From contig JACKHF010000001.1 of assembly GCA_020639155.1 (NCBI GenBank), positions 620,001 through 684,000 on the forward strand: a stretch of 64,000 nucleotides of DNA, written 5' to 3'. The stretch is from Phycisphaeraceae bacterium (GTDB taxonomy: Bacteria; Planctomycetota; Phycisphaerae; Phycisphaerales; UBA1924). Position numbers and translations under genes: made by a program. Below are positions 1 to 7,763 of this stretch, in pieces. The stretch's first letter is position 1, and every line of letters starts with the position of its first letter. The notes below the pieces were generated by a model. The model worked only from the letters and a program-made list of their open reading frames with translations. It made no database searches and was not told the origin of the DNA.

Positions 1-606
1 GACGAGGTACCGAACAAGCTCTGCCCGACTCTTCGTCCCAAGTTTCCGATGGATGGATGTCAGATGTCCCTCAACTGTTTTCACAGAGCGGAAGAGTGTG
101 CTCGCAGCGTCCTCGGTGGTTTCTCCGAGTGCAATAAAATGGAGCAGTTCCATCTCGCGCGGTGTCAATCTCTGAAACAGATCAAGACTCGGCGTCTGCA
201 GCACTGGAATGGGGATTGAAGGATCGTGCAGTGTCGAGCATGGTGCTGTCTGCAGGAGCGCGAGCACGCCCCTGTGACCGAACTCAGATGCGTCAAGCAC
301 AACGACTGTGCACAGGAATCTGCGATCTGCACCGAACTGGAAGAACACCTCCGTCGTTCCCGTTTCCATGACCCGCCGACTGGCGCTAGCGCGTTCTTCA
401 GCCACGACCTCTGGAAGCAGATCGAAGGGTGTCGTGCCGATGACGTCTTCCATGGGCCGTTGACACAGCGCAAGAAACGCGTCGTTGCACCAGAACACCC
501 GAAGCTGCTCATCGCGAGCAACCGCAGCAACACCTGGCACAGCACCGTACAACTCAAGATCGGTGGGGCTGACAGGACCGAGTGATGTGACAGAACCAGA
601 CCGCAT
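1..606 (-). CDS. PAS/LuxR-type transcriptional regulator (partial, cut by left edge)
   Basis: A DNA-binding regulator of which 202 codons are visible; the 3' end runs off the window. Residues about 15-105 look like a PAS sensor fold (VARDEQLRVFWCNDAF). Residues 145-202 are a LuxR/GerE helix-turn-helix: LTPREMELLHFIALGET, then the recognition helix KTVEGHLTSIHRKL. The reading frame stays open to base 1. The ATG at 606 is the first one after an in-frame stop; a GTG 15 codons upstream is also possible. No receiver domain is visible, so the input is probably a ligand or redox cue sensed by the PAS domain. Target genes are unknown; the divergent neighbour is an M48 protease. Confidence 0.85.
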   Translation of the reverse strand, partial: MRSGSVTSLGPVSPTDLELYGAVPGVAAVARDEQLRVFWCNDAFLALCQRPMEDVIGTTPFDLLPEVVAEERASASRRVMETGTTEVFFQFGADRRFLCTVVVLDASEFGHRGVLALLQTAPCSTLHDPSIPIPVLQTPSLDLFQRLTPREMELLHFIALGETTEDAASTLFRSVKTVEGHLTSIHRKLGTKSRAELVRYLV

Positions 607-927
607 GGAATGCAAAGCCTCAGGGTGGAACAGGAACTTGGATAAACACACGGAAGAAACGCAGCACGCTCAAACACAGGCCAGCTGCGTGGGGAGATGA
701 TCTTCGGCAGTCGATAGGAGTCCGTCCACCTTTTCTGAGGGGGCTGTGGAATACACCCTTGTTTTCCGGCTGAAATCGCAGCATTGCACCAAGATCAGGG
801 AGTATTACCCCTCCTGAGTTTTCCGGAAATGAAGCGATCGCCGTCCAACATTTCGCGCTCATTGCTCATTCTCCTCTTATGCCGGCGGGGGCATCAGCGC
901 GGTGTACGATCGACCGGAGGTGGAACC
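607..927. other. Intergenic region between divergent regulator and M48 protease
   Basis: This 321-base gap lies between two divergent start codons, so it should hold both promoters. I see a good Shine-Dalgarno (GGAGG) just before the protease start, but no convincing -35/-10 pair, RNA gene or repeat. Short frames that extend the protease upstream to about 784 have no ribosome binding site. Confidence 0.5.
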
Positions 928-1935
928 ATGCCCCAGTCAGGTCCTTACGCCCGTCAATCCAGAGCCGGACGCCGCGTCATTGTCTCGCGTCCGCCGCCAC
1001 GTCAGATGGATATTGCCCAACTTGGTTCAATGATGCGTGGTCAGCCGAGGCAGGTCTCAATGCTCGGCTCGCGCCCATCCTCGCGACAGATGCCGCAGAT
1101 GATGCGCCCGCGCGGGATGTCCAAGATCGCGCCGCGCCTCATCATCGCGCTCGTGCTCGCGTTGGTCGCCATCGTCGGATACATGAACAAGTCGTCCATC
1201 AACCCGCTCACCGGCGAGAAGCAGCACATCAGTCTGACACCCGATCAGGAGATCCAGCTCGGATTTCAGGCTGCGCCGCAACTGATCGCCCAACACCACG
1301 GTGTCGCACGATCCAACCCGCAGGGGCAGGCGATCGTCGAGCAGGTTGGCAAGAAACTTGTCGGTGCGATGCAGGAACTCCACGCTGGTCACGAAAACAT
1401 CTGGCCGTTCTCGTTCACACTGCTTGAGGACGATAACGTCGTCAACGCCTTCGCACTCCCCGGCGGCAACACATACATCACCGAAGCGCTCTACAACAGA
1501 CTCGAAACCGAGGGACAGCTCGCGGGCGTATTCGGGCACGAGATCGGGCACGTTGTGCATCGCCACGGCGCGCAGCGCATCGCGAAGCAGGAGCTCACGC
1601 AGGGACTCACCGGCGCAGCAGTCATCGCTGGCGGATCGCAGCAGTCCGCGCAGTTCGCTGCGATGCTCGGCAACCTCATCAACATGAAGTACGGCCGGGG
1701 CGACGAGCTTGAATCAGACATGTACGGCGTTGAGATCATGGCAAAGGCTGGGTACGACCCACGGTCCATGGTCCGCGTGATGGAGATCCTCGCAGAATCT
1801 TCCGGCGGCGGATCACGCCCGCCCGAGTTTGCATCAACGCACCCGAACCCCGAGAACCGCATCCAGCGCATCAGAGAAAAAATAAAAGAACTCTACCCGG
1901 ATGAGCGTGTGCTTGATGCGATGGTGCAGGAGTGA
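928..1935 (+). CDS. M48-family membrane zinc metalloprotease
   Basis: A 335-residue zinc protease. After a basic, Met/Arg-rich cytoplasmic N-terminus there is one membrane span (about residues 70-86, LIIALVLALVAIVGYM). The peptidase domain carries HEIGH at 204-208 (two His ligands and the catalytic Glu), and a downstream GRGDELESDMYG supplies the third ligand (Glu262). This is the standard M48 (HtpX/Oma1/BepA-like) arrangement, and such enzymes act in membrane or envelope protein quality control. The start was chosen at an ATG preceded by GGAGGTGGAACC; the open frame reaches 48 codons further upstream without a ribosome site. No TPR domain follows, unlike BepA. The substrate is unknown. Confidence 0.9.
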   Translation: MPQSGPYARQSRAGRRVIVSRPPPRQMDIAQLGSMMRGQPRQVSMLGSRPSSRQMPQMMRPRGMSKIAPRLIIALVLALVAIVGYMNKSSINPLTGEKQHISLTPDQEIQLGFQAAPQLIAQHHGVARSNPQGQAIVEQVGKKLVGAMQELHAGHENIWPFSFTLLEDDNVVNAFALPGGNTYITEALYNRLETEGQLAGVFGHEIGHVVHRHGAQRIAKQELTQGLTGAAVIAGGSQQSAQFAAMLGNLINMKYGRGDELESDMYGVEIMAKAGYDPRSMVRVMEILAESSGGGSRPPEFASTHPNPENRIQRIREKIKELYPDERVLDAMVQE

Positions 1936-1944
1936 GTGGAGAAA

Positions 1945-1968
1945 CCACAGAGGCACTGAGACACAGAG
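1945..1968 (+). repeat. 8-nt-periodic CACAGAG repeat, left copy
   Basis: Three tandem 8-mers, CCACAGAG, GCACTGAG and ACACAGAG, start 9 bases after the protease stop codon. The same degenerate unit recurs in inverted orientation at 2461-2492, on the other side of the small gene between them. Confidence 0.6.
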
Positions 1969-1971
1969 CAG

Positions 1972-2421
1972 TTACATCGAAGGACGCACTCGTATTTCGT
2001 CTGAAGAATCGTTATGGGCTGCGTCTAGAGATGCTCGAAGGTCACTTGGAATCTCGGCGTGAAGAAAGTTGATCGCTTCAGGAACGCGGCCGATTTCTTT
2101 TTCACGGATCAACCGATCGTACATTGACTTTTCTGTAAGCACAACAAGCCGATTCCTGCAACTTGGAAGCATCATCAAAAACAGCATATCTGCTCTGATT
2201 TTGTGGAGCTTTGCCGAGGCTTGTTTTCCACTCGATGTGAGTGCACCACTTGTCGAGATAACTGCAACGATACTCTTATCAAGACTGACTGCATCAAAGT
2301 CAAAGACTCCACCAGCCTCAAGCACCAGTCTTTCTCGACCAAAGTGCTGATTAAAGTGTGTTCTGAGCCACTCGGTACGAACCCAGTCTTCTACCTGTAA
2401 GCGAACCCTGCTGTCAGCCAT
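1972..2421 (-). CDS. Conserved-looking hypothetical protein, 149 aa
   Basis: I do not recognise a named family. The protein is soluble, with no signal peptide or membrane span. Features seen are an acidic patch GGVFDFDAVS (33-49), a TSSGKQASAKLHKIRAD stretch and a C-terminal KEIGRVPEAINFLHAEIP. The spacing of acidic and lysine residues around a predicted beta strand (SIVAVISTS) could fit a PD-(D/E)XK nuclease-like core, but this is a guess. It lies opposite to both neighbours, between inverted CACAGAG repeats, as though the gene with its flanks had been inserted between the M48 protease and the alcohol dehydrogenase. Confidence 0.65.
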   Translation of the reverse strand: MADSRVRLQVEDWVRTEWLRTHFNQHFGRERLVLEAGGVFDFDAVSLDKSIVAVISTSGALTSSGKQASAKLHKIRADMLFLMMLPSCRNRLVVLTEKSMYDRLIREKEIGRVPEAINFLHAEIPSDLRASLDAAHNDSSDEIRVRPSM

Positions 2422-2460
2422 AACTTATACCGTAGGCTCATTCCAGTTTCTTCACACTTC

Positions 2461-2492
2461 CTTCATCTCTCAGTGTCTCTGCGTCTCCGTGG
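2461..2492 (-). repeat. 8-nt-periodic CACAGAG repeat, right copy (inverted)
   Basis: Read on the minus strand this is four 8-mers: CCACGGAG, ACGCAGAG, ACACTGAG and AGATGAAG. Three of them match the left copy at 1945-1968. It lies between the start of the hypothetical gene and the start of the dehydrogenase. An open frame that begins inside it is not a real dehydrogenase extension. Confidence 0.6.
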
Positions 2493-2535
2493 TTCATCCG
2501 ACTGGCTACCCTTCACGCCACCACAGGAGAGAACC

Positions 2536-3594
2536 ATGTACAACGTCGACGCATACGCAGCCCAGACAGAAACATCCCCGCTCGCGCCGTTCTCGTTCCC
2601 GCGCAGGGATCCACTCCCGAACGATGTGCAGTTCGATGTGCTCTTCTGTGGCGTGTGCCATTCCGATCTGCACACGGCGCGCAACGAATGGGGCGGGTTC
2701 TCAAAGTTTCCGTGCGTGCCGGGACACGAGATCGTCGGGCGCGTCACAAAGGTTGGCGGTGACGTTTCAAGGTTCAAGGTTGGCGACCTGTGCGCTGTCG
2801 GGTGCATGGTCGATTCGTGCAGAACATGCCACTCGTGCAAGGACGGGCTCGAGAACTACTGCGAACCCGGCGCTGTGTTCACCTACAACTCGGATGATCC
2901 GCACGGCACGACAGCGCACACATTCGGCGGGTACTCCACCGCGATGACAATCAACGAGGACTTCGTGCTGCGCGTGCCTGAGAATCTCGATCCTGCTGCG
3001 ACCGCGCCGCTCCTGTGCGCAGGAATCACGACGTACTCGCCGCTTGCACACTGGAAGGTGACCAAAGGACAGAAAGTTGGAATCGTCGGGCTCGGCGGTC
3101 TGGGGCACATGGGGCTGAAGTTTGCCCACGCAATGGGCGCGCACACGGTGCTATTCACGACATCGCCGGGCAAGGCGGACGACGCGCGCAGACTGGGAGC
3201 AGACGAGGTTGTGATCTCGCGCGATCCATCGCAGATGGAGAAGCAGGCAAACTCGTTCGACTTTATTCTGGACACGGTCAGCGCATCGCACGACATCAAC
3301 GAGTATCTGAACATGCTGCATCGCGACGGGACGATGTGCCTCGTCGGCGCGCCGGAGCATCCGCATCCGCCGTTGCAGGTCATGGGCATGATCTTCAAAC
3401 GTCGCAGACTGGTCGGTTCACTCATCGGCGGCATCAGGGAGACGCAGGAGATGCTCGACTTCTGCGCAAAGCACAACATTGTTTCTGATATCGAGATGAT
3501 CCGGATGGACCAGATCAACGAAGCCTACGAACGCATGCTCAAGAGCGACGTGAAGTATCGGTTTGTGATCGATCTGAACTCGTTGCGGAAGTGA
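2536..3594 (+). CDS. Zinc-dependent NAD(P) alcohol dehydrogenase (CAD/YahK type)
   Basis: A 352-residue medium-chain dehydrogenase that oxidises alcohols or reduces aldehydes, most like the cinnamyl alcohol dehydrogenase/YahK group. The catalytic zinc ligands are visible: CGVCHSD (Cys38) and GHE (His64). The structural zinc has four cysteines in CRTCHSC...YC (95, 98, 101, 109). The cofactor loop is GLGGLGHMGLK, and the following strand fits the NADPH preference usual in this group. The start is the ATG after AGGAGAGAACC; the 21 codons upstream read through the inverted repeat and are rejected. The O-methyltransferase follows after about 30 bases, so the two may be co-transcribed. Confidence 0.92.
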   Translation: MYNVDAYAAQTETSPLAPFSFPRRDPLPNDVQFDVLFCGVCHSDLHTARNEWGGFSKFPCVPGHEIVGRVTKVGGDVSRFKVGDLCAVGCMVDSCRTCHSCKDGLENYCEPGAVFTYNSDDPHGTTAHTFGGYSTAMTINEDFVLRVPENLDPAATAPLLCAGITTYSPLAHWKVTKGQKVGIVGLGGLGHMGLKFAHAMGAHTVLFTTSPGKADDARRLGADEVVISRDPSQMEKQANSFDFILDTVSASHDINEYLNMLHRDGTMCLVGAPEHPHPPLQVMGMIFKRRRLVGSLIGGIRETQEMLDFCAKHNIVSDIEMIRMDQINEAYERMLKSDVKYRFVIDLNSLRK

Positions 3595-3622
3595 TTCCCA
3601 CAGTTCGGGCGTACGCTTGCAC

Positions 3623-4300
3623 ATGGACATGACACCGGACAGATGGGATAACACCAACGCGTACATGCGCGAGGTGTTCGGGAAGGACGACGATCAGCTC
3701 GCAACGCTGATGGACCGCGCGATCGCTGCGGGGATTCCCGCGATCTCGGTCTCGCCCGAGGTCGGCGTGTTCCTGCAGATGCTCGTTTCGACCACCAACA
3801 ACGGGATGGGTGCGATGCGCGCGCTGGAGCTTGGCACACTCGCGGGGTACTCCTCGACGTGGCTGTCCAAGGGGCTCGCTCCAGATGGCAAACTGATCAC
3901 GGTCGAACTTGAGCCGAAGCACGCCGACTTTGCCCAGTCGTTCTTTGATTCATACGGGATCGCGCAGTCCATCGAACTCCATCGCGGGAAAGCGCTGGAT
4001 GTGATCGACCAACTGAACTCCGAGTTCGGCCCCGCGTCGTTCGATGTGGTCTTTGCTGACGCGGTGAAGCGCGAGTATCCTGAGTATGTCCACCGGGCAA
4101 AGCCGCTGGTGAAGGTCGGTGGTCTATTCATCATGGACAACGCGCTGGGTGCGGGCTGGTGGATCGACGAGACACCGGGCAGCAACCCCGATCGCGATGC
4201 TGCCGACGAAGCCAACCGAATGCTCGCCAACGACCCCGATTTCCTGACCGCGTGCGTGCCATTGCGCGAGGGGATCACGATCGCGAAGCGAATCAAATAA
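3623..4300 (+). CDS. Family 3 O-methyltransferase (CCoAOMT-like)
   Basis: A 225-residue SAM-dependent O-methyltransferase of the caffeoyl-CoA/catechol type. The SAM-binding segment MRALELGTLAGYSSTWLSKG is followed by LITVELEPKHADFAQ (acidic ribose-binding residue) and FDVVFADAVKREYPEY, where the family has its metal-binding Asp and substrate residues; FIMDNALGAGW matches the family's DN motif. The substrate cannot be told. TTG at 3617, ATG at 3623 and ATG at 3629 are all in frame, and the start is not fixed by a clear Shine-Dalgarno. Confidence 0.88.
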   Translation: MDMTPDRWDNTNAYMREVFGKDDDQLATLMDRAIAAGIPAISVSPEVGVFLQMLVSTTNNGMGAMRALELGTLAGYSSTWLSKGLAPDGKLITVELEPKHADFAQSFFDSYGIAQSIELHRGKALDVIDQLNSEFGPASFDVVFADAVKREYPEYVHRAKPLVKVGGLFIMDNALGAGWWIDETPGSNPDRDAADEANRMLANDPDFLTACVPLREGITIAKRIK

Positions 4301-4360
4301 AGTTATTGGACAAACTAACGCGATAAATGGGCGCGCCAGCAGCTGATGTGTGTGTTCTAT

Positions 4361-4389
4361 TTGCGTTTCTCGTCGATATGTAGTACCAT
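4361..4389 (+). promoter_or_regulatory. Candidate sigma-70-type promoter of the toxin-antitoxin pair
   Basis: TTGCGT at 4361-4366 and TACCAT at 4384-4389 are separated by 17 bases, 25 bases before the antitoxin start. An imperfect inverted repeat, TCGATAT ... ATATACGA, spans the -10 region and could be the autoregulatory operator, since AbrB/MazE-type antitoxins usually repress their own promoters. This is read by eye only. Confidence 0.35.
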
Positions 4390-4413
4390 TGGATATACGA
4401 AAGGAGATCGCGA

Positions 4414-4641
4414 TTGATCAAGTCACTCACAAAGCACGGCAACTCGCACGCGATCATCCTTGATCGCACGATTCTGGATCAGCTTGGCATCACGCCGGAG
4501 ACACCGGTGCAGGTCACGGTGTCTGACGGGCATCTGACCATCACGCCAGTGCATGTCGGCCTTGGCACAGATCGTGTCAACGACCTGATGAAGAAGGTGC
4601 GGAATCGATATAGCAGCACGCTGAAGAAGCTGGCGAAGTAA
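4414..4641 (+). CDS. AbrB/MazE-type antitoxin
   Basis: A 75-residue SpoVT/AbrB-fold protein. The N-terminal swapped-hairpin motif is visible (KSLTKHGNSHAIILDRTILD, then GITPETPVQVTVSDGHLTI), followed by a basic tail that would wrap the toxin. The start codon is TTG, after a strong AAAGGAGA. It ends exactly where the Doc-like toxin begins (no gap), so the two are translationally coupled. By family it binds its own promoter DNA and neutralises the toxin. Confidence 0.88.
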   Translation: MIKSLTKHGNSHAIILDRTILDQLGITPETPVQVTVSDGHLTITPVHVGLGTDRVNDLMKKVRNRYSSTLKKLAK

Positions 4642-5037
4642 GTGACGCAGAACCGACCAGTCCGGTTTCTGTCGGTACAGGACGTGCTCGACATCCATCA
4701 GAGCACGATCGATCACGAAGGCGGAGCAAACGGGGTACGCGACATCGGACTGCTTGAAGCAGCAGTATCGATGCCGAGGCAGGCATTCGATGGCGAGTAT
4801 CTGCACGGGTCATACGCTGCAATGGCTGCTGCGTATCTGTTCCATATTGTGCAGAACCATCCATTCGTCGATGGAAACAAACGCGCGGGATTCGCTGCGG
4901 CTGTCGTGTTCCTGTATGCCAACGCAATCGAGTTTGACGCGGAACCTGATGATGCAACCGATATTACACTCGCGGTTGCCAGCGGAAGCACAACCAAGGA
5001 CGAACTGACTACCTGGTTCGCGCAACACACGAGATAG
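4642..5037 (+). CDS. doc: Doc-family (Fic fold) toxin
   Basis: A 131-residue death-on-curing toxin. The Fic motif HPFVDGNKRAG starts at residue 73 and has the intact His. FLSVQDVLDIHQ and GGANGVRDIGLLEAAV are the usual N-terminal Doc signatures. The known Doc activity is phosphorylation, and so inactivation, of elongation factor Tu; the short length and NKRAG ending fit Doc better than the longer AMPylating Fic enzymes. The start is GTG, directly after the antitoxin stop. Pairing Doc with an AbrB-type rather than a Phd-type antitoxin is known in other bacteria. Confidence 0.9.
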   Translation: MTQNRPVRFLSVQDVLDIHQSTIDHEGGANGVRDIGLLEAAVSMPRQAFDGEYLHGSYAAMAAAYLFHIVQNHPFVDGNKRAGFAAAVVFLYANAIEFDAEPDDATDITLAVASGSTTKDELTTWFAQHTR

Positions 5038-5085
5038 CATCGCACCCGATATCCACCAGTGACCGCCAATCTGATACGATTTACC

Positions 5086-5895
5086 ATGCTTCGCGCGGAC
5101 AGCATCAACTTCCAGTACCACGCCAGTACGCCGATCGTACGGTCGCTGTCAATCGCGCTGCGTCATGGCGAGTTGGTATGCCTGATAGGCCCCAACGGCT
5201 GCGGCAAGTCCACAACACTGCGATTGCTTGCGGGGTTGCTTACACCAACATCAGGCAGCATCTCACTCCACGATCAGAATGTATTGACCATGCGCACACG
5301 GGATCGCGCGCAGCAGATCGCGTTCGTACCCCAGCGAACAGATCTTGCATTCTCATACACCACGCGCGAGTACGTCGGCATGGGGCTCATCTCACTCAAG
5401 CTGACTGCGAGCGAACGCGAAGAACGGATCAGCAGCGCACTCAACGCGGTATCGCTGCACGATGCAGATGCAAAGCCGGTACATGAGTTGAGTGTGGGAA
5501 ATCGGCAGCGGGCAACCCTCGCACGAGCGCTGGCGCAGCTTGGCTGGACGGCACCGAGCACATCGCACGCAGGATCGATGCTGCTGGCTGACGAGCCGAC
5601 CAGCGCGATGGATCCATACGCTGCCGAGCACGCGATGCGATTGCTCCAAACCCTGACAAGATCACACGAGCGCGGGGTGCTCGTCGTGAGTCACGATGTC
5701 TCGCTCGCGGTTCGCTGGGCAGACCGAGTCATTGTGCAGGACAGCACGGGCACGATCGCGCTGGATGACACGCCCGAGCGGGTCGTTGCATCGGGAATCC
5801 TGACAGAAGTGTTCGGAATTTCGCTCAATGGACTGGTGCAGGATGGCAAACTGCTGGCTGTCGCCCCGGGTTCCCCGGCATCTGCCAGCCGTTGA
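5086..5895 (+). CDS. ABC transporter ATP-binding protein (FecE/HmuV-like), orphan
   Basis: A 269-residue ABC ATPase of the siderophore/heme/cobalamin importer type. Walker A is GPNGCGKS (35-42), the Q-loop lies in FVPQRTD, Walker B is MLLADEPTSA, and the H-loop is VVSHDVSLA. The signature, usually LSGGxRQR, reads LSVGNRQRATLARAL, so one signature glycine is replaced by Val. No permease or binding protein is nearby, so the partners must be elsewhere. ATG 5086 was chosen over a GTG at 5059 because family members begin just before the first strand. Confidence 0.85.
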   Translation: MLRADSINFQYHASTPIVRSLSIALRHGELVCLIGPNGCGKSTTLRLLAGLLTPTSGSISLHDQNVLTMRTRDRAQQIAFVPQRTDLAFSYTTREYVGMGLISLKLTASEREERISSALNAVSLHDADAKPVHELSVGNRQRATLARALAQLGWTAPSTSHAGSMLLADEPTSAMDPYAAEHAMRLLQTLTRSHERGVLVVSHDVSLAVRWADRVIVQDSTGTIALDDTPERVVASGILTEVFGISLNGLVQDGKLLAVAPGSPASASR

Positions 5896-5936
5896 CCGGT
5901 TGCGGACGGGATCCACAACTGGCCGTATGATGCGTC

Positions 5937-6893
5937 ATGCCACGCGGCCTTCTCCCAATCATCTTTATTCTTCTCTTCACGGTGTTGCCACCGGTTCTTC
6001 GTGCGATCTCAGAATCGAAGAAGACCGCGAAGAAACGCAAGGCGATGAGCCAGATCGATCGTTTGCGCGAACTGGGTCGCGATGATGAAGCAGACGCGAT
6101 CGCAGGGATGGCTGGCCTCCCTGTACCAACCCGAACTGCATCAGCACCCAGCCTAGCTGACGAGGATTCCCCTGTCTGGGATCCCAACGCTGGTCTCAAC
6201 AAACCGTTCGCTTCGGTCGATGCCACCGGTCAGCCCAGACCGGGCTCGCTCCGCGAGGCACGGATGCAGCAGATCCAGGAACGCAAAGCGCAACGAGATG
6301 CTGAGATGCAGCGCCTGCGTGATCTTGCACGTTCGCGTGCAGCCTCATCAACCGGCCCAGCAGCATCCACGAGCACGCCTGTATCTTCACCTGCACAAAC
6401 AACGTCACCATTTGTACACACACAGTCTCAATCACCATCATCCCCTCAGAATGTGCATCCCGCGATCGCACGTATCAGAGCTGCACTCGATGCGAAGGTT
6501 CAGCAGGAGCAGCAACTTCGCAAGCAGGCATCCCGCCCCGAACCAAAGCCCGAAGAGGAACAGATTTCGCTGGTGGAGCGCGAACGCCGACGCGAGAAGG
6601 CCGAACGCCAGCGGCTGGCGCGCGAACGTGCGCAGCGTCAGGCTGCAGCCAAGCAACACGAGCACATCCATCACGAGGGTGAAGACCTGCGCGAGCATCA
6701 TCTCGCCTCGTTCCAGACATCGCTCGGCCCTGACGGGTATTCCGATGAATCGCAATCCAACTTCTCGAACCCCGCACGCCAGCGACTCGGACTCGGGTCT
6801 GATGTTCGCTCGTTGCGTCGGGCGTTTCTTCTCTCAGAAGTGTTAAAGAAACCAGTCGCGCTGCGTGAGGATGAGAATGACCTGGTGTTCTGA
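5937..6893 (+). CDS. Hypothetical membrane-anchored coiled-coil protein
   Basis: A 318-residue protein of unknown function. One hydrophobic segment at the very N-terminus (MPRGLLPIIFILLFTVLPPV) should anchor it to the membrane. The rest is low-complexity, Ala/Ser/Pro-rich linker and a highly charged helix rich in Arg, Glu and Gln (about residues 175-240), likely coiled coil. The C-terminus SLRRAFLLSEVLKKPVALRE is more regular and may be a docking motif. Its stop codon lies inside the start region of the HEAT lipoprotein gene, so the two are probably one operon and may work together at the inner membrane. Confidence 0.7.
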   Translation: MPRGLLPIIFILLFTVLPPVLRAISESKKTAKKRKAMSQIDRLRELGRDDEADAIAGMAGLPVPTRTASAPSLADEDSPVWDPNAGLNKPFASVDATGQPRPGSLREARMQQIQERKAQRDAEMQRLRDLARSRAASSTGPAASTSTPVSSPAQTTSPFVHTQSQSPSSPQNVHPAIARIRAALDAKVQQEQQLRKQASRPEPKPEEEQISLVERERRREKAERQRLARERAQRQAAAKQHEHIHHEGEDLREHHLASFQTSLGPDGYSDESQSNFSNPARQRLGLGSDVRSLRRAFLLSEVLKKPVALREDENDLVF

Positions 6894-7728
6894 TGTGCTC
6901 GTACACTGCGCTCAACGCGTTCGCACAGTTGCCATGTGCGCAGTGGCCACGTGTGCGATCGCACTTACAGGCTGCGGATGGCTGAACTTTGATCGTGGGC
7001 ATCCTCAAGACAACTTTGTCAATGAGATTTTCTCACCGACCACGCCGTTGCAAGCTGCCCAGATGGCAACCAATCCATACGATTCCAACGAGCGGTATCG
7101 TGGCGTGCTGCTGCTCGCAAACGCAGTATTTGCGGGCGAGGATGTCTATCTGCGACTCTTTGAAGCATCGCTGCAGGACGAGGATGAGGGGGTGCGTGCT
7201 GCAGGCGCGCGCGGACTCGCAAACCATGGAAACCCATCCCACGCTATCGCGCTTGCTGCACTACTGAATGACACATCAGATCTGGTCCGACTCGAAGTCA
7301 CCCGAGGCCTGCAACGATTGCATAACCCCGAGGTGGTCCCAGCGCTGCTGCGGGTTGTGTCACCCGAACATGAGGAAAGCGCAGCTGTCCGGGCTGAAGC
7401 TGCAGACGCACTCGGGCAGTACGACCGGCTCGACGTCGTCGATACACTCATCACCGCGCTCGATGATCAGGATCTCTCTGTGAATCGAAACGCGCTTCGA
7501 TCGCTGCACACTCTCACAGGGCAAAGCGATCTTGGACTGAACAGAAGCGAGTGGTCCCGCTGGCGATTGACAAACGAGACGCCATCCGTTGTCTTTGCTG
7601 GAAGGACCGATTACATCTATCCGGTCTATTCACGATCGCTCTATTACTATGAGTACTTACCGCTTGTACCGCCCGCACCGATTGAAACGCCATCTACACC
7701 AGCAGGCTTCCCTCGACGCGAGAACTAG
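6877..7728 (+). CDS. HEAT-repeat lipoprotein
   Basis: A 283-residue protein with a lipoprotein signal, ending in the lipobox LTGC after MCAVATCAIA. Residues about 60-210 hold at least four HEAT-like units: DEDEGVRAAGARGLANHGN, DTSDLVRLEVTRGLQRLHN, EESAAVRAEAADALGQYDR and DQDLSVNRNALRSLHTLTG. Such scaffolds usually mediate protein-protein contacts. The C-terminal tail is rich in Tyr and Pro. The ATG at 6877 has GAGG six bases upstream and overlaps the preceding gene; ATG 6871 and an ATG just before the signal hydrophobic core are alternatives. Confidence 0.75.
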   Translation: MTWCSDVLVHCAQRVRTVAMCAVATCAIALTGCGWLNFDRGHPQDNFVNEIFSPTTPLQAAQMATNPYDSNERYRGVLLLANAVFAGEDVYLRLFEASLQDEDEGVRAAGARGLANHGNPSHAIALAALLNDTSDLVRLEVTRGLQRLHNPEVVPALLRVVSPEHEESAAVRAEAADALGQYDRLDVVDTLITALDDQDLSVNRNALRSLHTLTGQSDLGLNRSEWSRWRLTNETPSVVFAGRTDYIYPVYSRSLYYYEYLPLVPPAPIETPSTPAGFPRREN

Positions 7729-7763
7729 CACACCATCCGCACATTCGGGCCGATAGCACCCTG

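Noticed and set aside
784..927. Upstream extension of the M48 protease frame
   Set aside because: No ribosome site or conserved sequence; the ATG at 928 has a clear GGAGG.
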